Positions 51,853 to 60,976 of a DNA stretch of 64,000 bases are shown one piece after another. The translations under genes and the position numbers were made by a program. Origin of the DNA: CAVVPY01 sp963750295 (GTDB taxonomy: Bacteria; Actinomycetota; Actinomycetes; Mycobacteriales; Jatrophihabitantaceae). The first letter of the stretch is position 1, and every line of letters starts with the position of its first letter. The notes below the pieces were generated by a model. It was not told the DNA's origin. It saw only the letters and a program-made list of their open reading frames with translations, and ran no database searches. Where the stretch lies: positions 124,001 to 188,000 of the forward strand of contig CAVVPY010000008.1 in the NCBI GenBank assembly GCA_963750295.1, in the 5' to 3' direction.

Positions 51853-52865
51853 GTGCGACCTGCGAGGTCCTTCGTCCCGATGCCGAACTCGACCCGCGTC
51901 GACCAGCCCAACTCGTCGCGCAGGCGTGCCGAGTCCGCCGTGATGTGCCGGACGTCCCCGAGCCGGTAGCCGCCGGTGATCATCGGGGACGGCCCGCCGA
52001 CCGCGTCGGCGAGGGCGGCCGCGAGTTCACCGACCGTCCGTGGCGTCCCGGAGCCGACGTTGTACGCGCGCACACCGTTGTCGTGCTGCTCGAGCGCCGC
52101 CACCGTGGCCGCGGCGACGTCGCTGACATGGACGAAGTCGCGCCGCTGGCCGCCGTCCTCGTACACCTGGGGCGCCTGCCCACGGCGCAGCGCGGACAGG
52201 AAGATTGCGGCCACCCCGGCGTAGGGGGTGTCCTGCGGCAGGCCAGGGCCGTAGACATTGTGGTAGCGCAGCGCGGCCACGCTGCCACCCGTGGCGCGCG
52301 CCCACGCCGAGGTCAGATGTTCCTGCGCGACCTTGCTCGCGGCGTATCCGTTGCGCGGGTCGAGTCGGGCGTCCTCGGTGACGAGCGCCGGTGCCAGCGG
52401 GCGGCCGCAGTGCGGGCACGGCGGTTCGAAGCGCCCTTCGGCCAGGTCGGCCTCGGCGCGCGCGGCCGGGGCGACCGGGCCGTGCTCGGCGCACTCGCCG
52501 AGTCCCTCGCCGTAGACGACCATCGAGCTGGCGAGCACCAGCCGGCTGACCCCCGCCCGCGCCATCGCCGCCAGGACGACGGCGGTGCCACGGTCGTTCG
52601 TGTCGGCGTAGTCGGGCAGGTCGGCGACGTCCACCCCGAGGCCGACCTTCGCGGCGAGGTGACAGACCGCGTCGACGTCCTGCAGCGCTGCCAACACCGC
52701 GTCGAGGTCGCGCACGTCGGCCCGGACGTCGACGGCCGGAAGCACACCGGTGTGCACGTCGGCCCGCAACGAGTCGAACACGACGACGTCGTGGTCGCGC
52801 TCGCGCAGCGTTGTCGCGACCTGGCTGCCGATGAAGCCGGCCCCACCGGTCAGCAGGACGCGCAT
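51846..52865 (-). CDS. NAD-dependent sugar epimerase/dehydratase
   Basis: A 339-residue extended SDR: GGAGFIGSQ at residues 7-15, the catalytic S/M region SSMVVYGEG and the Y-x-x-x-K pair in NGYAASK. Between these lies a short insertion with CPHCGRP, a Cys pair of zinc-ribbon type found in a subset of actinobacterial epimerases. It would act on a nucleotide-sugar. Its ATG overlaps the MTA phosphorylase stop by one base. Confidence 0.92.
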   Translation of the reverse strand: MRVLLTGGAGFIGSQVATTLRERDHDVVVFDSLRADVHTGVLPAVDVRADVRDLDAVLAALQDVDAVCHLAAKVGLGVDVADLPDYADTNDRGTAVVLAAMARAGVSRLVLASSMVVYGEGLGECAEHGPVAPAARAEADLAEGRFEPPCPHCGRPLAPALVTEDARLDPRNGYAASKVAQEHLTSAWARATGGSVAALRYHNVYGPGLPQDTPYAGVAAIFLSALRRGQAPQVYEDGGQRRDFVHVSDVAAATVAALEQHDNGVRAYNVGSGTPRTVGELAAALADAVGGPSPMITGGYRLGDVRHITADSARLRDELGWSTRVEFGIGTKDLAGRTC

Positions 52866-53683
52866 CAGGGCAACTCGAAGGTCGTCGGCAGTCCCGACCG
52901 GTCAGCGCACTCGCACTCGCCCTGCTCGGCAGGCAGCTTGCCGATCGTCGCGACGAGCAGCTCGCGCAGGCGCGGCAGGTTGGCGGCGAAGGCCGCGAGC
53001 ACCTCGGCGTGGGTCACCCCGTCGCCGGCCTCGACCCCGGCGTCGAGGTCGGTGACCAGGGCCAGGGTCGTGTAGCACAGGGCAAGTTCCCGAGCCAGGC
53101 CCGCTTCGGGCATCGCGGTCATCCCGATGACCGACCAGCCACGGTCCTGGAATTCACGCGACTCGGACCGGGACGAGAAGCGCGGCCCGTTCACGACGAC
53201 GAGGGTCCCGCCGTCCACCGCGTCGAGACCCGTCGCGAGCGCGGCGGCCCGGCCCTGCGGGCAGTACGGGTCGGCGAAGGACACGTGGCCCACCCCGTCG
53301 CCCCGGTCGAAGTAGGTGTGAGCACGCCCGTGGGTGCGATCGGCGATCTGGTCGGGCACGACGAGGGTTCCGGTCGGCCGGTCGGCGCGCAGCGAACCGA
53401 CAGCCGACAGCGAGACGACCTGGCGCACCCCGAGCGAGCGCAGGGCCCAGAGATTCGCCCGGTACGGAACCACGTGCGGTGCGAAGCGATGCTCAGCTCC
53501 GTGCCGGGGGACGAACACGAGCGGCCGGCCGGCCAACCGCCCCGCCGTGAACGTCGCGCTGGGTGCCCCGTACGGGGTGTCCAGCTCGTGCGTCGTCGCC
53601 TCGTCGAGCAGCGAGTAGAACCCGGAACCACCGATGACGCCGACAGGTTCGTCGCCGGAATCGCTGAGGGGGAGTCCTGACAC
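52865..53683 (-). CDS. S-methyl-5'-thioadenosine/purine phosphorylase
   Basis: A 272-residue MTA phosphorylase: VGVIGGSGFYSLLD at residues 14-27 (phosphate loop), PRHGAEHRFAPHVVPYRANLWAL, SAVGSL, and NGPRFSSRSESREFQ with GMTAMPEA (ribose/base pocket). It cleaves 5'-methylthioadenosine to adenine and methylthioribose-1-phosphate, or acts on inosine-type purines in related enzymes. The Cys pair near the C-terminus (CECADR) is unusual for the family. It uses a GTG start and heads a leftward run with the epimerase and CNNM genes. Confidence 0.93.
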   Translation of the reverse strand: MSGLPLSDSGDEPVGVIGGSGFYSLLDEATTHELDTPYGAPSATFTAGRLAGRPLVFVPRHGAEHRFAPHVVPYRANLWALRSLGVRQVVSLSAVGSLRADRPTGTLVVPDQIADRTHGRAHTYFDRGDGVGHVSFADPYCPQGRAAALATGLDAVDGGTLVVVNGPRFSSRSESREFQDRGWSVIGMTAMPEAGLARELALCYTTLALVTDLDAGVEAGDGVTHAEVLAAFAANLPRLRELLVATIGKLPAEQGECECADRSGLPTTFELP

Positions 53684-53795
53684 GTGCCCACCGTAGCGAG
53701 CCGGGCGGGGTTGCGATTCGGGTCGATTCGCTCACTTCCTCCCGGCAAGTTCACGATTCGAGTTGCGTCGCGGTGAAGCTCAGCCAGGATTGTGG

Positions 53796-53840
53796 GGGAA
53801 ACCGGAGCGAGGAACCCCCGATCCTCGTCTCCGGTTTCCC
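53796..53840 (+). promoter_or_regulatory. long hairpin in the leader of the acyl-CoA dehydrogenase gene
   Basis: The arms GGGAAACCGGAG (53796-53807) and CTCCGGTTTCCC (53829-53840) pair perfectly, extended inwards by CGAGGA (53808-53813) with TCCTCG (53822-53827) and a single bulged T. GGGGG (53794-53798) can alternatively pair with CCCCC (53815-53819) of the loop. The gene-free stretch 53684-53978 around it serves both divergent genes. No riboswitch class is recognised. Confidence 0.75.
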
Positions 53841-53978
53841 TATGTCCCGGGCCGGGTCCGGTCGGCCGGCGGGACGGCTGCGGATGATGATTGGCTGTCG
53901 CCGCCGTCCCTGCAGCCGCCTGCGGCTGGTACAAACAAGGGCGAGCACCCAGCTGCACCGAGGGACGAGGACCAACCC

Positions 53979-55124
53979 GTGGACCGCAAGCACTACGACG
54001 ACGATCACCTCGCGTTCGGCGAGGCCTTCCGCGCCTTCGCCGACAAGGAGATGGTGCCGCACTTCCGCGACTGGGAGCGCGCGGGGCAGAGCCCGCGAGA
54101 GGTGTTCACCGCGGCCGGCAAGGGCGGCTTCCTGGGCATGTCCGTGGCGGAGGAGTACGGCGGCGGCGGAGTCCAGGACTTCCGCTTCAACCAGATCCTG
54201 GGCGAGCAGGTCTCCCTTGCCGGGGTGGGCGGATCCGGCCTGGGTATCACGTTGCACAACGACACCTGCCTGCCGTACTTCACGACCTTCGGCAACGACG
54301 AGCAGCGCCGGCGCTGGCTGCCGGGCATCGTGTCTGGCGAACTGGTCACCGCCATCGCGATGACCGAGCCGGGCGCAGGCTCGGATCTCGCCGGCATCCG
54401 GACCTCCGCCAAGCGCGACGGTGAGCACTACCTCGTCAACGGCAGCAAGACGTTCATCACCAACGGCATGAATGCCGACCTCGTGATCACCGCGGTGCGC
54501 ACCGGCGAGGACCGCCACCACGGCATGTCGTTGCTGATCCTCGAGCGCGGGATGCCCGGATTCGAGCGCGGACGCAACCTGGAAAAGCTCGGGATGCACT
54601 CGCAGGACACCTCCGAGTTGTCGTTCAGCGACGTCCGCGTCCCCGTTGAGAACCTCCTCGGCGAGGAGGGCTCGGGGTTCGCGCAACTCACCCAGAAGCT
54701 GCCGCAGGAGCGGACGTCGATTGCGATCAACGCGGTCGCCGAGGCCCGCGCCGCCCTTGAGGAGACGTTGCGGTACGTGCAGGACCGGAAGGCATTCGGC
54801 AAGAGCATCTCGTCGTTCCAGAACACCAAGTTCGTCCTTGCCGAAGTCGCGACCGAGATCGATATCGCGCAGACCTTCGTCGACAAGTGCGTCGTCGAGC
54901 TCAACGCCGGCGTGCTCACCCCGGTCGACGCGGCGAAGGCCAAGTGGTGGTGCAGCGAACTGCAGGGCCGCGTGGTCGACAAGTGCCTGCAGCTGCACGG
55001 CGGTTACGGCTACATGACCGACTACCCGATCTCACGTCGTTACCGCGACGCCCGGATCACCCGGATCTACGGGGGGACGACCGAGATCCTGAAGAGCGTG
55101 GTGTCGAAGTCCCTGGGACTCTGA
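53979..55124 (+). CDS. acyl-CoA dehydrogenase (long-chain/isovaleryl type)
   Basis: A 381-residue flavoenzyme. FAD/substrate motifs are AIAMTEPGAGSDLAGI and FITNG; RKAFGKSISSFQ and LQLHGGYGYM follow. The usual catalytic Glu of IYEGT is replaced (IYGGTTEI), but ALEETLRYVQDRKAFGK carries the alternative Glu used by long-chain and isovaleryl-CoA dehydrogenases, so activity is expected. GTG 53979 is chosen with GAGG about 9 bases upstream. It is separated by 5 bases from maf. Confidence 0.92.
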   Translation: MDRKHYDDDHLAFGEAFRAFADKEMVPHFRDWERAGQSPREVFTAAGKGGFLGMSVAEEYGGGGVQDFRFNQILGEQVSLAGVGGSGLGITLHNDTCLPYFTTFGNDEQRRRWLPGIVSGELVTAIAMTEPGAGSDLAGIRTSAKRDGEHYLVNGSKTFITNGMNADLVITAVRTGEDRHHGMSLLILERGMPGFERGRNLEKLGMHSQDTSELSFSDVRVPVENLLGEEGSGFAQLTQKLPQERTSIAINAVAEARAALEETLRYVQDRKAFGKSISSFQNTKFVLAEVATEIDIAQTFVDKCVVELNAGVLTPVDAAKAKWWCSELQGRVVDKCLQLHGGYGYMTDYPISRRYRDARITRIYGGTTEILKSVVSKSLGL

Positions 55125-55129
55125 CCCGC

Positions 55130-55720
55130 GTGCGCTTCGTCCTCGCGTCAGCTTCGCCTGCCCGGCTGGCGACCCTGCTGGCGGCCGGTGTCCGGCCCGA
55201 GGTCATCGTCAGCGACGTCGACGAATCGTCCATCACGGCAGCTTCGGTGAGTGACCTCGTCCTGGCTCTCGCAGCCGCCAAAGCACAGGACGTGGCGGCA
55301 CGAACGGACGGCCCCGCGCTCGTCCTCGGCTGCGACTCACTGCTCGAGCTGGACGGTCAACCGCTGGGCAAGCCGGCGACCCCGGCACTGGCTGCCGAAC
55401 GATGGCGCGCGATGCGAGGCAGGTCGGGCGTGCTGCACACCGGCCACTGCCTGCTCAACGGCGCCGCGTCGTCCTGCGCCAGCGTCGCGACGACGGTCCG
55501 GTTCGCGGAGGTGAGCGATGACGAGATCACCGCCTACTGCGACAGCGGCGAGCCGACGCAGGTGGCAGGCGGGTTCACCCTCGACGGTCTGGGCGGCTGG
55601 TTCGTCGAGGGCGTGGACGGCGACCCGCACAACGTCGTCGGGCTCTCGTTGCCGACGCTGCGGCGGATGCTGCACGACCTCGGCCACGGGTTGGCCGAGC
55701 TGGGCTACCCGAGCAGCTGA
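55130..55720 (+). CDS. maf: Maf-like nucleoside triphosphate pyrophosphatase
   Basis: A 196-residue Maf protein: FVLASASPARLATLLAAGV at residues 3-21, DVDESS, LGCDSLLELDGQPLGKP and GFTLDGLGGWFVEGVDGDPHNVVGLSLP. Maf proteins hydrolyse non-canonical or modified NTPs and influence division. In M. tuberculosis maf (Rv3282) follows accE5; here it is displaced 9 kb but keeps the AccA3 neighbourhood. GTG start 5 bases after the dehydrogenase stop. Confidence 0.93.
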   Translation: MRFVLASASPARLATLLAAGVRPEVIVSDVDESSITAASVSDLVLALAAAKAQDVAARTDGPALVLGCDSLLELDGQPLGKPATPALAAERWRAMRGRSGVLHTGHCLLNGAASSCASVATTVRFAEVSDDEITAYCDSGEPTQVAGGFTLDGLGGWFVEGVDGDPHNVVGLSLPTLRRMLHDLGHGLAELGYPSS

Positions 55721-55742
55721 CCGAACCCCCCGCTCAACCCGA

Positions 55743-56459
55743 TCAGAGGTCGCGGCGCGGCGTGAACGCCTCCTCCGCGAGCATCGCCCTGAACACCTCC
55801 GGCCCGACTGCGAGCATCGGTCCGATCTGACTTTCCTGACACCGCATCGCCCGGTACTTCTGGTCGAGCAGCTCACCGTCGTACATCCGGTAGAACGCAC
55901 ATTCCTGCTGCGTGTGCGACGGCGGAGTTCCCTCGGCCATCATCACCAGGGACGGATCGACGTACTCGAACAATGTGGCTAGCCACTCCGGCGTGTTGGT
56001 GTTGTGCAGCACGCGAGCGTCGGTACCCGCGGTCGCGGCGCTGACCCAGCGCGAAACGGCCATGTGGTCGGGGTGGAAGGTGCCGCCGTCCGGCCCGAAG
56101 GTGAGCACGGTGTCGGGACGGACGTCCTCGACAATCGCCCGGAGCCGGCTCACCGCCTCGTCGGGGTCGACCTCGGCACACCCACCGTCGGGATAGTCGA
56201 GCCACCGGTGCTCGGTGACCCCGAGTTCGGCCAGGCAACGTCCCAGTTCGGCGGTGCGCACCTGCGCCAGCGCCGAGCCGTTCGGCCAGCGCTCCGGATC
56301 GGTCGAACCGAGTTCGCCCCGTGTCGCCGTCACGCAGACGACCCGTTGGCCGGCAGCCACCGCGCCGGCCATGATCGCCCCGCAGCAGTAGCACTCGTCA
56401 TCCGGGTGGGCCCAGACGGACAGGATCGTCCCGAGGTCGGCCAGCTCGAGTTGCGCCAT
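55743..56459 (-). CDS. PIG-L family deacetylase
   Basis: A 238-residue zinc deacetylase: AHPDDECYCCGAIMAG at about residues 17-32 holds the HPDDE metal motif and FHPDHMAVSRW the third ligand His. Actinobacterial members include MshB (mycothiol) and mycothiol S-conjugate amidase as well as antibiotic deacetylases; this sequence is not clearly either. The start MAQLEL is chosen from the fold. It converges on maf with 22 bases between stops. Confidence 0.92.
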   Translation of the reverse strand: MAQLELADLGTILSVWAHPDDECYCCGAIMAGAVAAGQRVVCVTATRGELGSTDPERWPNGSALAQVRTAELGRCLAELGVTEHRWLDYPDGGCAEVDPDEAVSRLRAIVEDVRPDTVLTFGPDGGTFHPDHMAVSRWVSAATAGTDARVLHNTNTPEWLATLFEYVDPSLVMMAEGTPPSHTQQECAFYRMYDGELLDQKYRAMRCQESQIGPMLAVGPEVFRAMLAEEAFTPRRDL

Positions 56460-56504
56460 CGCGCCAGTGTGCCGGATCCGTGCCCGCGTGGCCGAGTCCA
56501 ACCG

Positions 56505-58046
56505 TCATCCTGCGCGGTGCACCACCGGCTCGGCGCTGCGATAGGTGTGGGTCGGGGCATCGCGGCCGCGCAGCCGGAACACCCGGCCCTTGACCCAGTG
56601 CCCCCGCTCGTCCTCGGCGGCCTCTTCGACCGTTCGCTCACTGGCCAGGATGCGGCCGTCCACTCGTTTGGCCAGGTCGGTGAGCCGCGCCGCCTCGTTG
56701 ACCGCGTCGCCGATGACCGTGTACTCCAGGCGCGACTGAGCACCGACCTGTCCGGCGATCACCGGCCCGCACGCGACGCCGATGCCCACCTCGACCTCGC
56801 CGGCCTGGTAGACCTGGTCGCGGATGGCGCGGGCGGCACGCAGCGCGGCCGTCGTCGGGTCGTCCAACTCGACGGGGGCGCCGAACACGCACAGCGCCGC
56901 ATCGCCCTCGAACTTGTTCACCAGCCCGCCGCACTGCTCCACCGCGCTCACCACGACCGAGAAGAACCGGTTCAGCATCGCGACGAATTCCTGGGGGTCG
57001 GTCTCTCGGGTGAGCCGGGTCGATCCGGTGATGTCGACGAACAACGCGACCACGTCGCGCGACTCGCCGGACAGCGTGACCCCGCCGACGATCGCCTCCT
57101 GCGCGACCGCCGGACCGACGTGGCGGCCGAACAGGTCCTGGATCCGTTCGCGTTCGCGCAGACCGAGGACCATCTCGTTCACGCCGCGCTGCAACATCCC
57201 GATCTCGCCCATGTCGTCGACCTCGACGATCGTGTCGAGCTGGCCCTGCCCGATCCGCTGGACGACGCCCACCATCTGCCGCAACGGATCGCCGATGGCG
57301 CCGGCCACCAGCGCGATGCCGGTGGCGCCGACGACGAGCGCGACGACCGCGGCGAACAGGGCCGCTCCGACGATGTGGCGGCGACCCGGCGGCGAGCTGA
57401 GGATGAGGACGATGCCGAGCAGCGGAACCCCGGTGGCGAGCAGCCAGATCAGCAGGATGCGCGCGCGCAGCGTGAAGACCACGGCTTCGGTCGGCGGGTA
57501 CACCTCGAGCGCGAGCACGGTGATCGGACGGCCGAAGCGCGCCGCGATCAGATACGTGACGCCGGCCGTCGTGAGACCGGCCAGCACCAGGCCCCCGGCC
57601 AGCCCGAGCACCTCGCTCCCGTGGGCGTTCAGCCCGAAGGCCAGCGCCGCCATCAGGACCGCGCCGATCAGCCAGAGCGCGCCGGTGACCACGGCCAGGT
57701 CGAGTGGGTTACGCAGCGCACGGCGCGCCTCGTCGCGGGTCGGGACGCGCCCGCGGACGACCCAGCGCATCGTTCGCCCCTGCAGTTTGAACGCCAGCCC
57801 GGCGCCGACCCCGATCGCCAGCAGGCCGTAGCTCGCCCCGACCAGGGCGACCACTTTGCGCTGGTGCGCATCGGCGTCGGCATTCAGCGCAATCTGCAGC
57901 AACCCGACGACGATGCCACCGCAGATGTTCGCCGCGACGACGAGGGCGGTGATGCCGCCGAAGGTGCGCAACACGAGGGGCAGGCCGGGCACGGATCCAG
58001 CGAGCTTCTCGGCGTGGATTCGCCGGCCGTCCTGCAGCAGCCTCAC
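56505..58046 (-). CDS. membrane class III adenylate/guanylate cyclase
   Basis: A 513-residue cyclase. Six hydrophobic segments cover about residues 25-265, a HAMP domain follows (DPLRQMVGVVQRIGQGQLDTI), and the catalytic domain is at about 335-500. FVDITGSTRL supplies the first metal Asp, NKFEGDAALCVFGAP the base-binding Lys and the second Asp, and VIGDAVNEAARL the transition-state Asn and Arg. All key residues are present. The architecture is the Rv1318c-Rv1320c type. GTG start. It lies next to the carboxylase unit but 63 bases separate the coding regions. Confidence 0.94.
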   Translation of the reverse strand: MRLLQDGRRIHAEKLAGSVPGLPLVLRTFGGITALVVAANICGGIVVGLLQIALNADADAHQRKVVALVGASYGLLAIGVGAGLAFKLQGRTMRWVVRGRVPTRDEARRALRNPLDLAVVTGALWLIGAVLMAALAFGLNAHGSEVLGLAGGLVLAGLTTAGVTYLIAARFGRPITVLALEVYPPTEAVVFTLRARILLIWLLATGVPLLGIVLILSSPPGRRHIVGAALFAAVVALVVGATGIALVAGAIGDPLRQMVGVVQRIGQGQLDTIVEVDDMGEIGMLQRGVNEMVLGLRERERIQDLFGRHVGPAVAQEAIVGGVTLSGESRDVVALFVDITGSTRLTRETDPQEFVAMLNRFFSVVVSAVEQCGGLVNKFEGDAALCVFGAPVELDDPTTAALRAARAIRDQVYQAGEVEVGIGVACGPVIAGQVGAQSRLEYTVIGDAVNEAARLTDLAKRVDGRILASERTVEEAAEDERGHWVKGRVFRLRGRDAPTHTYRSAEPVVHRAG

Positions 58047-58109
58047 ACGGTCGAGTGTCCCGTACGAACGCCTACCCGGCAGCCGGGAGCGCGGGTGACG
58101 TCACGTCCG

Positions 58110-58274
58110 TCACGTCGGTGCGTCGCGATCCGATCCGGTCTGCGAGTGGCGGTTCGCGTCGATCCGGTCGCGCCGCCACCGTTCGTAGCCTTCCGGTTCA
58201 CCGGCGGCACTCACCCGGGTGAACAGTGCCGCCACGATCGCGGCGGCCTCCTCGAGGGTCGGCGCGGGCGTCAC
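58110..58274 (-). CDS. small carboxylase-linked protein, possible second epsilon subunit
   Basis: A 54-residue ORF starting at GTG 58274, 13 bases downstream of the carboxyltransferase stop on the same strand. It reads PTLEEAAAIVAALFTRV, then GYERWRRDRIDANR. The N-terminal helix has the pattern of the T-x-E-E-x-A-A-x-x-A-x-L helix of epsilon subunits, and a Trp-Arg segment follows; the G-P-G-x-W-R tail of classical AccE is absent. Position after an accD gene and codon bias support it as real. Function as epsilon is inference. Confidence 0.6.
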   Translation of the reverse strand: MTPAPTLEEAAAIVAALFTRVSAAGEPEGYERWRRDRIDANRHSQTGSDRDAPT

Positions 58275-58287
58275 GGGCGAGGGTCAG

Positions 58288-59811
58288 TCATGTCGGCGGC
58301 ACTCCGTGGCGTTTGGCCGAGAAGTGCCGCTGCTTGCCGACGAGCACGGCGAACCGCCGCACCAGTTCAGCGCGTAGCTCGCTGGGCTCGATCACCGCGT
58401 CCAGCACCAGGTCGGACGCCAGGCGCATCAGGTCGACGTCCGCCTCGTACTCGGCGCGCTTGATCGCCACGAACTCGTCCCGCTCGTCGGCATCGTCGAT
58501 CTCGGCGATCTTGTTCGCGTAGACGGCGTTGACCGCGGCCTGCGGGCCCATGATCGCGATCTTCGCCGTGGGCAGCGCGATGCATGCGTCGGGGGCGAAA
58601 CCCGGGCCGGCCATGGCGTACAGCCCCGCGCCGTAGGCCTTGCGCACGATCACCGAGACCTGCGGGACGGTCGCCTCGGCCACTGCGGTGATCATCTTGG
58701 CGCCGTGGCGGATGATGCCCTGACGCTCGACGTCGCTGCCGATCATGAAACCGGGTACATCGGCAAGGTAGAGCAGCGGCACGTTGAACGCGTCGCACAG
58801 CCAGATGAACCGCGCGCACTTGTCGGCGGAGTCCACGAACAGCACCCCACCGCGAACGGCAGAGTTGTTCGCGACGATGCCGACCGGCCGGCCGTCCATG
58901 CGGGCGAAGCCCACGACGACCTCGGCGGCGTAGAGCGGCTTGATCTCGAAGAACGAGTCGGCATCGACGAGGCCGTCGAGCACCTCGTGCACGTCGAAGG
59001 GCACGGATTCCTCGACCGGGACGACATCGTCGGCCAGTTCGATCGCCGACGCTTCGGCGGCCGAGTCCGGCGGCTGCTCACGCCAGCAGGTCGGCAGGTA
59101 GGAGAAGAACAGTCGCGCCTGCTCGATCGCGTCCTCGTCGTCGACGGCGAGATTGTCGCCGCAGCCGGAGACGGTGGCGTGCATCCGCGCTCCGCCCATC
59201 TCCTCCAACGACACGGTCTCGCCCACGACCATCTCGGCCATGCGCGGCGAACCCAGGTACATCGACGCGTTGCCCTCAACCATGATCACGATGTCGCAGA
59301 AGGCGGGGATGTAGGCACCGCCGGCGGCCGACGGGCCGAACAGGCAACAGATCTGCGGGACCCGACCCGACAGGGCGACCTGGTTGTGGAAGATCCGGCC
59401 GGCGCCGCGCCGGCCGGGGAACAGCGCGACCTGATCGGTGATCCGCCCGCCCGCGGAGTCGATCAGCCAGAAGATGGGCAGTTCCTCGACGAGCGCCCGT
59501 TCGGTGATTCTGATCATCTTCTCGACCGTCCGCGCGCCCCACGAACCGGCTTTCACCGTCGGGTCGTTGGCGACGACCAGCGCGGGACGGCCGTCGACGA
59601 GCCCCTGCCCGGTGACCACGCCATCGGCCGGCAGGTGGGCGGCGCGCGCATTGGCCAGCTGCCCGTCCTCGACGAAGCTGCCCTCGTCGAGCAGGAGCGC
59701 GAGCCGCTCGCGGACGTAGAGCTTGTGCTGCGCCGCGAGCTTGGTGGCCCCCGACCGTGACGGCGCGAGGGTTGCCTCGCGCGCGGCGCGGAAGTCCTTG
59801 TCCTCGCTCAC
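58288..59811 (-). CDS. acyl-CoA carboxylase carboxyltransferase subunit
   Basis: A 507-residue carboxyltransferase distinct from the AccD5-like protein. The first half contains WLIDSAGGRITDQV and GPSAAGGAYIPAFCD, the second VPGFMIGSDVERQG and AYGAGLYAMAGPGFAPD. The lineage is nearer to AccD1/methylcrotonyl-type beta subunits, but the acyl substrate cannot be assigned. GTG start overlapping the acyl-CoA dehydrogenase stop (GTGA), so the two enzymes are co-translated: oxidation, then carboxylation of an acyl-CoA, as in branched-chain amino acid breakdown. A biotin subunit is not in this unit; AccA3 at 61585 is the nearest. Confidence 0.93.
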   Translation of the reverse strand: MSEDKDFRAAREATLAPSRSGATKLAAQHKLYVRERLALLLDEGSFVEDGQLANARAAHLPADGVVTGQGLVDGRPALVVANDPTVKAGSWGARTVEKMIRITERALVEELPIFWLIDSAGGRITDQVALFPGRRGAGRIFHNQVALSGRVPQICCLFGPSAAGGAYIPAFCDIVIMVEGNASMYLGSPRMAEMVVGETVSLEEMGGARMHATVSGCGDNLAVDDEDAIEQARLFFSYLPTCWREQPPDSAAEASAIELADDVVPVEESVPFDVHEVLDGLVDADSFFEIKPLYAAEVVVGFARMDGRPVGIVANNSAVRGGVLFVDSADKCARFIWLCDAFNVPLLYLADVPGFMIGSDVERQGIIRHGAKMITAVAEATVPQVSVIVRKAYGAGLYAMAGPGFAPDACIALPTAKIAIMGPQAAVNAVYANKIAEIDDADERDEFVAIKRAEYEADVDLMRLASDLVLDAVIEPSELRAELVRRFAVLVGKQRHFSAKRHGVPPT

Positions 59812-60959
59812 TGAACCGGCAGGCCGAGACCCCGCGCGATCACCATCCGCTGCACCTCGGACGTGCCCTCACCGATCTCCAGGATCTTCGCGTCACGGTA
59901 GAAGCGCGCGACCGGGAACTCCTCCATGAAGCCGTTGCCGCCGAACACCTGGGTCGCAATCCGGGTCGCGCTCACAGCGGCCTCGGTGGAGTACAGCTTC
60001 GCGATCGCCGCGGCCTGCTTGACCTGGCTGCGTGGACGGCCGGCGTCCTTCAACGCCGCTGCCTTGTAGGTGAGCAGTCGCGCCGCCTCGACCGAGACGG
60101 CCAGGTCGCTGAGCGAGAATGCCACCGCCTGCCGCGATCCGATCGGCGCACCGAACGTGTGCCGCTCGTTCGCGTAGCGCAGCGAGACGTCCAGGCAGCC
60201 CTGCGCCAGCCCGACCGCGAGTGCCGAGATCGCGATGCGCCCGTCGTCGAGGATCGCCAGGAACTGCCGGAAGCCGTCCCCGCGCGTTCCGAGCAGGTTC
60301 GCCGCCGGCACCCGGCACTCGTCGAACGAGAGCCCGTGCGTGTCGGAGCTGTGCCAGCCGAGCTTCTCGTACGCGGGCTCGACGGTGAATCCCGGCGTGC
60401 CGGCCGGAACGACGATCGCCGAGATCTCGCCGTCGCCGGTACGCGCGGTGACCGTGACGAGCGAGGTGATCGCGGTACCGGAGTTGGTGATGAACGCCTT
60501 GGCGCCGTTGATGACCCACTCGTCCCCGTCGAGGACGGCCCGGGTCTTCGTCGCACCGGCGTCCGACCCGGCTTCGGCCTCGGTCAGGCCGAAGCCGGCG
60601 AGGGCTCGGCCGGCGACGAGATCGGGCAGCCACGTGTGCTTCTGCTCGGACGTCCCGTAGGTCAGGATCGGGTTGATGCCGAGCCCGACACCGGCTTCGA
60701 GGGTGATGCCGATCGACTGGTCGACCCGGCCGAGTTCCTCGATCGCGACGCAGAGCGTGGTGAAGTCGGCTCCTGAACCGCCGAACTCCTCGGGCACGAC
60801 CAACCCGAACAGGCCCAGTTCACCCATCGCCCGGACGGTGTCGACCGGGAAATGGTGCTCGCGGTCCCACTGGGCGATGTGCGGCGCCACTTCGCGCTCG
60901 GCGAAGTCGCGGACGACCTTGCGGAAGGTCTCGTGGTCCTCGGACAGTTCGAAGATCAT
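59808..60959 (-). CDS. acyl-CoA dehydrogenase
   Basis: A 383-residue acyl-CoA dehydrogenase: GFGLTEAEAGSDAGATKT and FITNSG (FAD/substrate), RHTFGAPIGSRQAVAFSL, QVFGGNGFMEEF, and the catalytic Glu in IGEGTSEVQ. The short to branched-chain type is likely. GGGAG is 8 bases before the ATG. First gene of the unit dehydrogenase-carboxyltransferase-small protein; its promoter contains a perfect dyad shared with the divergent MerR gene, the layout of liuR-controlled leucine/isovalerate operons. Confidence 0.94.
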   Translation of the reverse strand: MIFELSEDHETFRKVVRDFAEREVAPHIAQWDREHHFPVDTVRAMGELGLFGLVVPEEFGGSGADFTTLCVAIEELGRVDQSIGITLEAGVGLGINPILTYGTSEQKHTWLPDLVAGRALAGFGLTEAEAGSDAGATKTRAVLDGDEWVINGAKAFITNSGTAITSLVTVTARTGDGEISAIVVPAGTPGFTVEPAYEKLGWHSSDTHGLSFDECRVPAANLLGTRGDGFRQFLAILDDGRIAISALAVGLAQGCLDVSLRYANERHTFGAPIGSRQAVAFSLSDLAVSVEAARLLTYKAAALKDAGRPRSQVKQAAAIAKLYSTEAAVSATRIATQVFGGNGFMEEFPVARFYRDAKILEIGEGTSEVQRMVIARGLGLPVQ

Positions 60960-60976
60960 CAGTGCTCCCTGAGGGA

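Noticed and set aside
56004..58463. An 819-codon plus-strand frame opposite the PIG-L and cyclase genes
   Set aside because: Crosses two real genes, Arg/Asp/Gln-rich, no domain.
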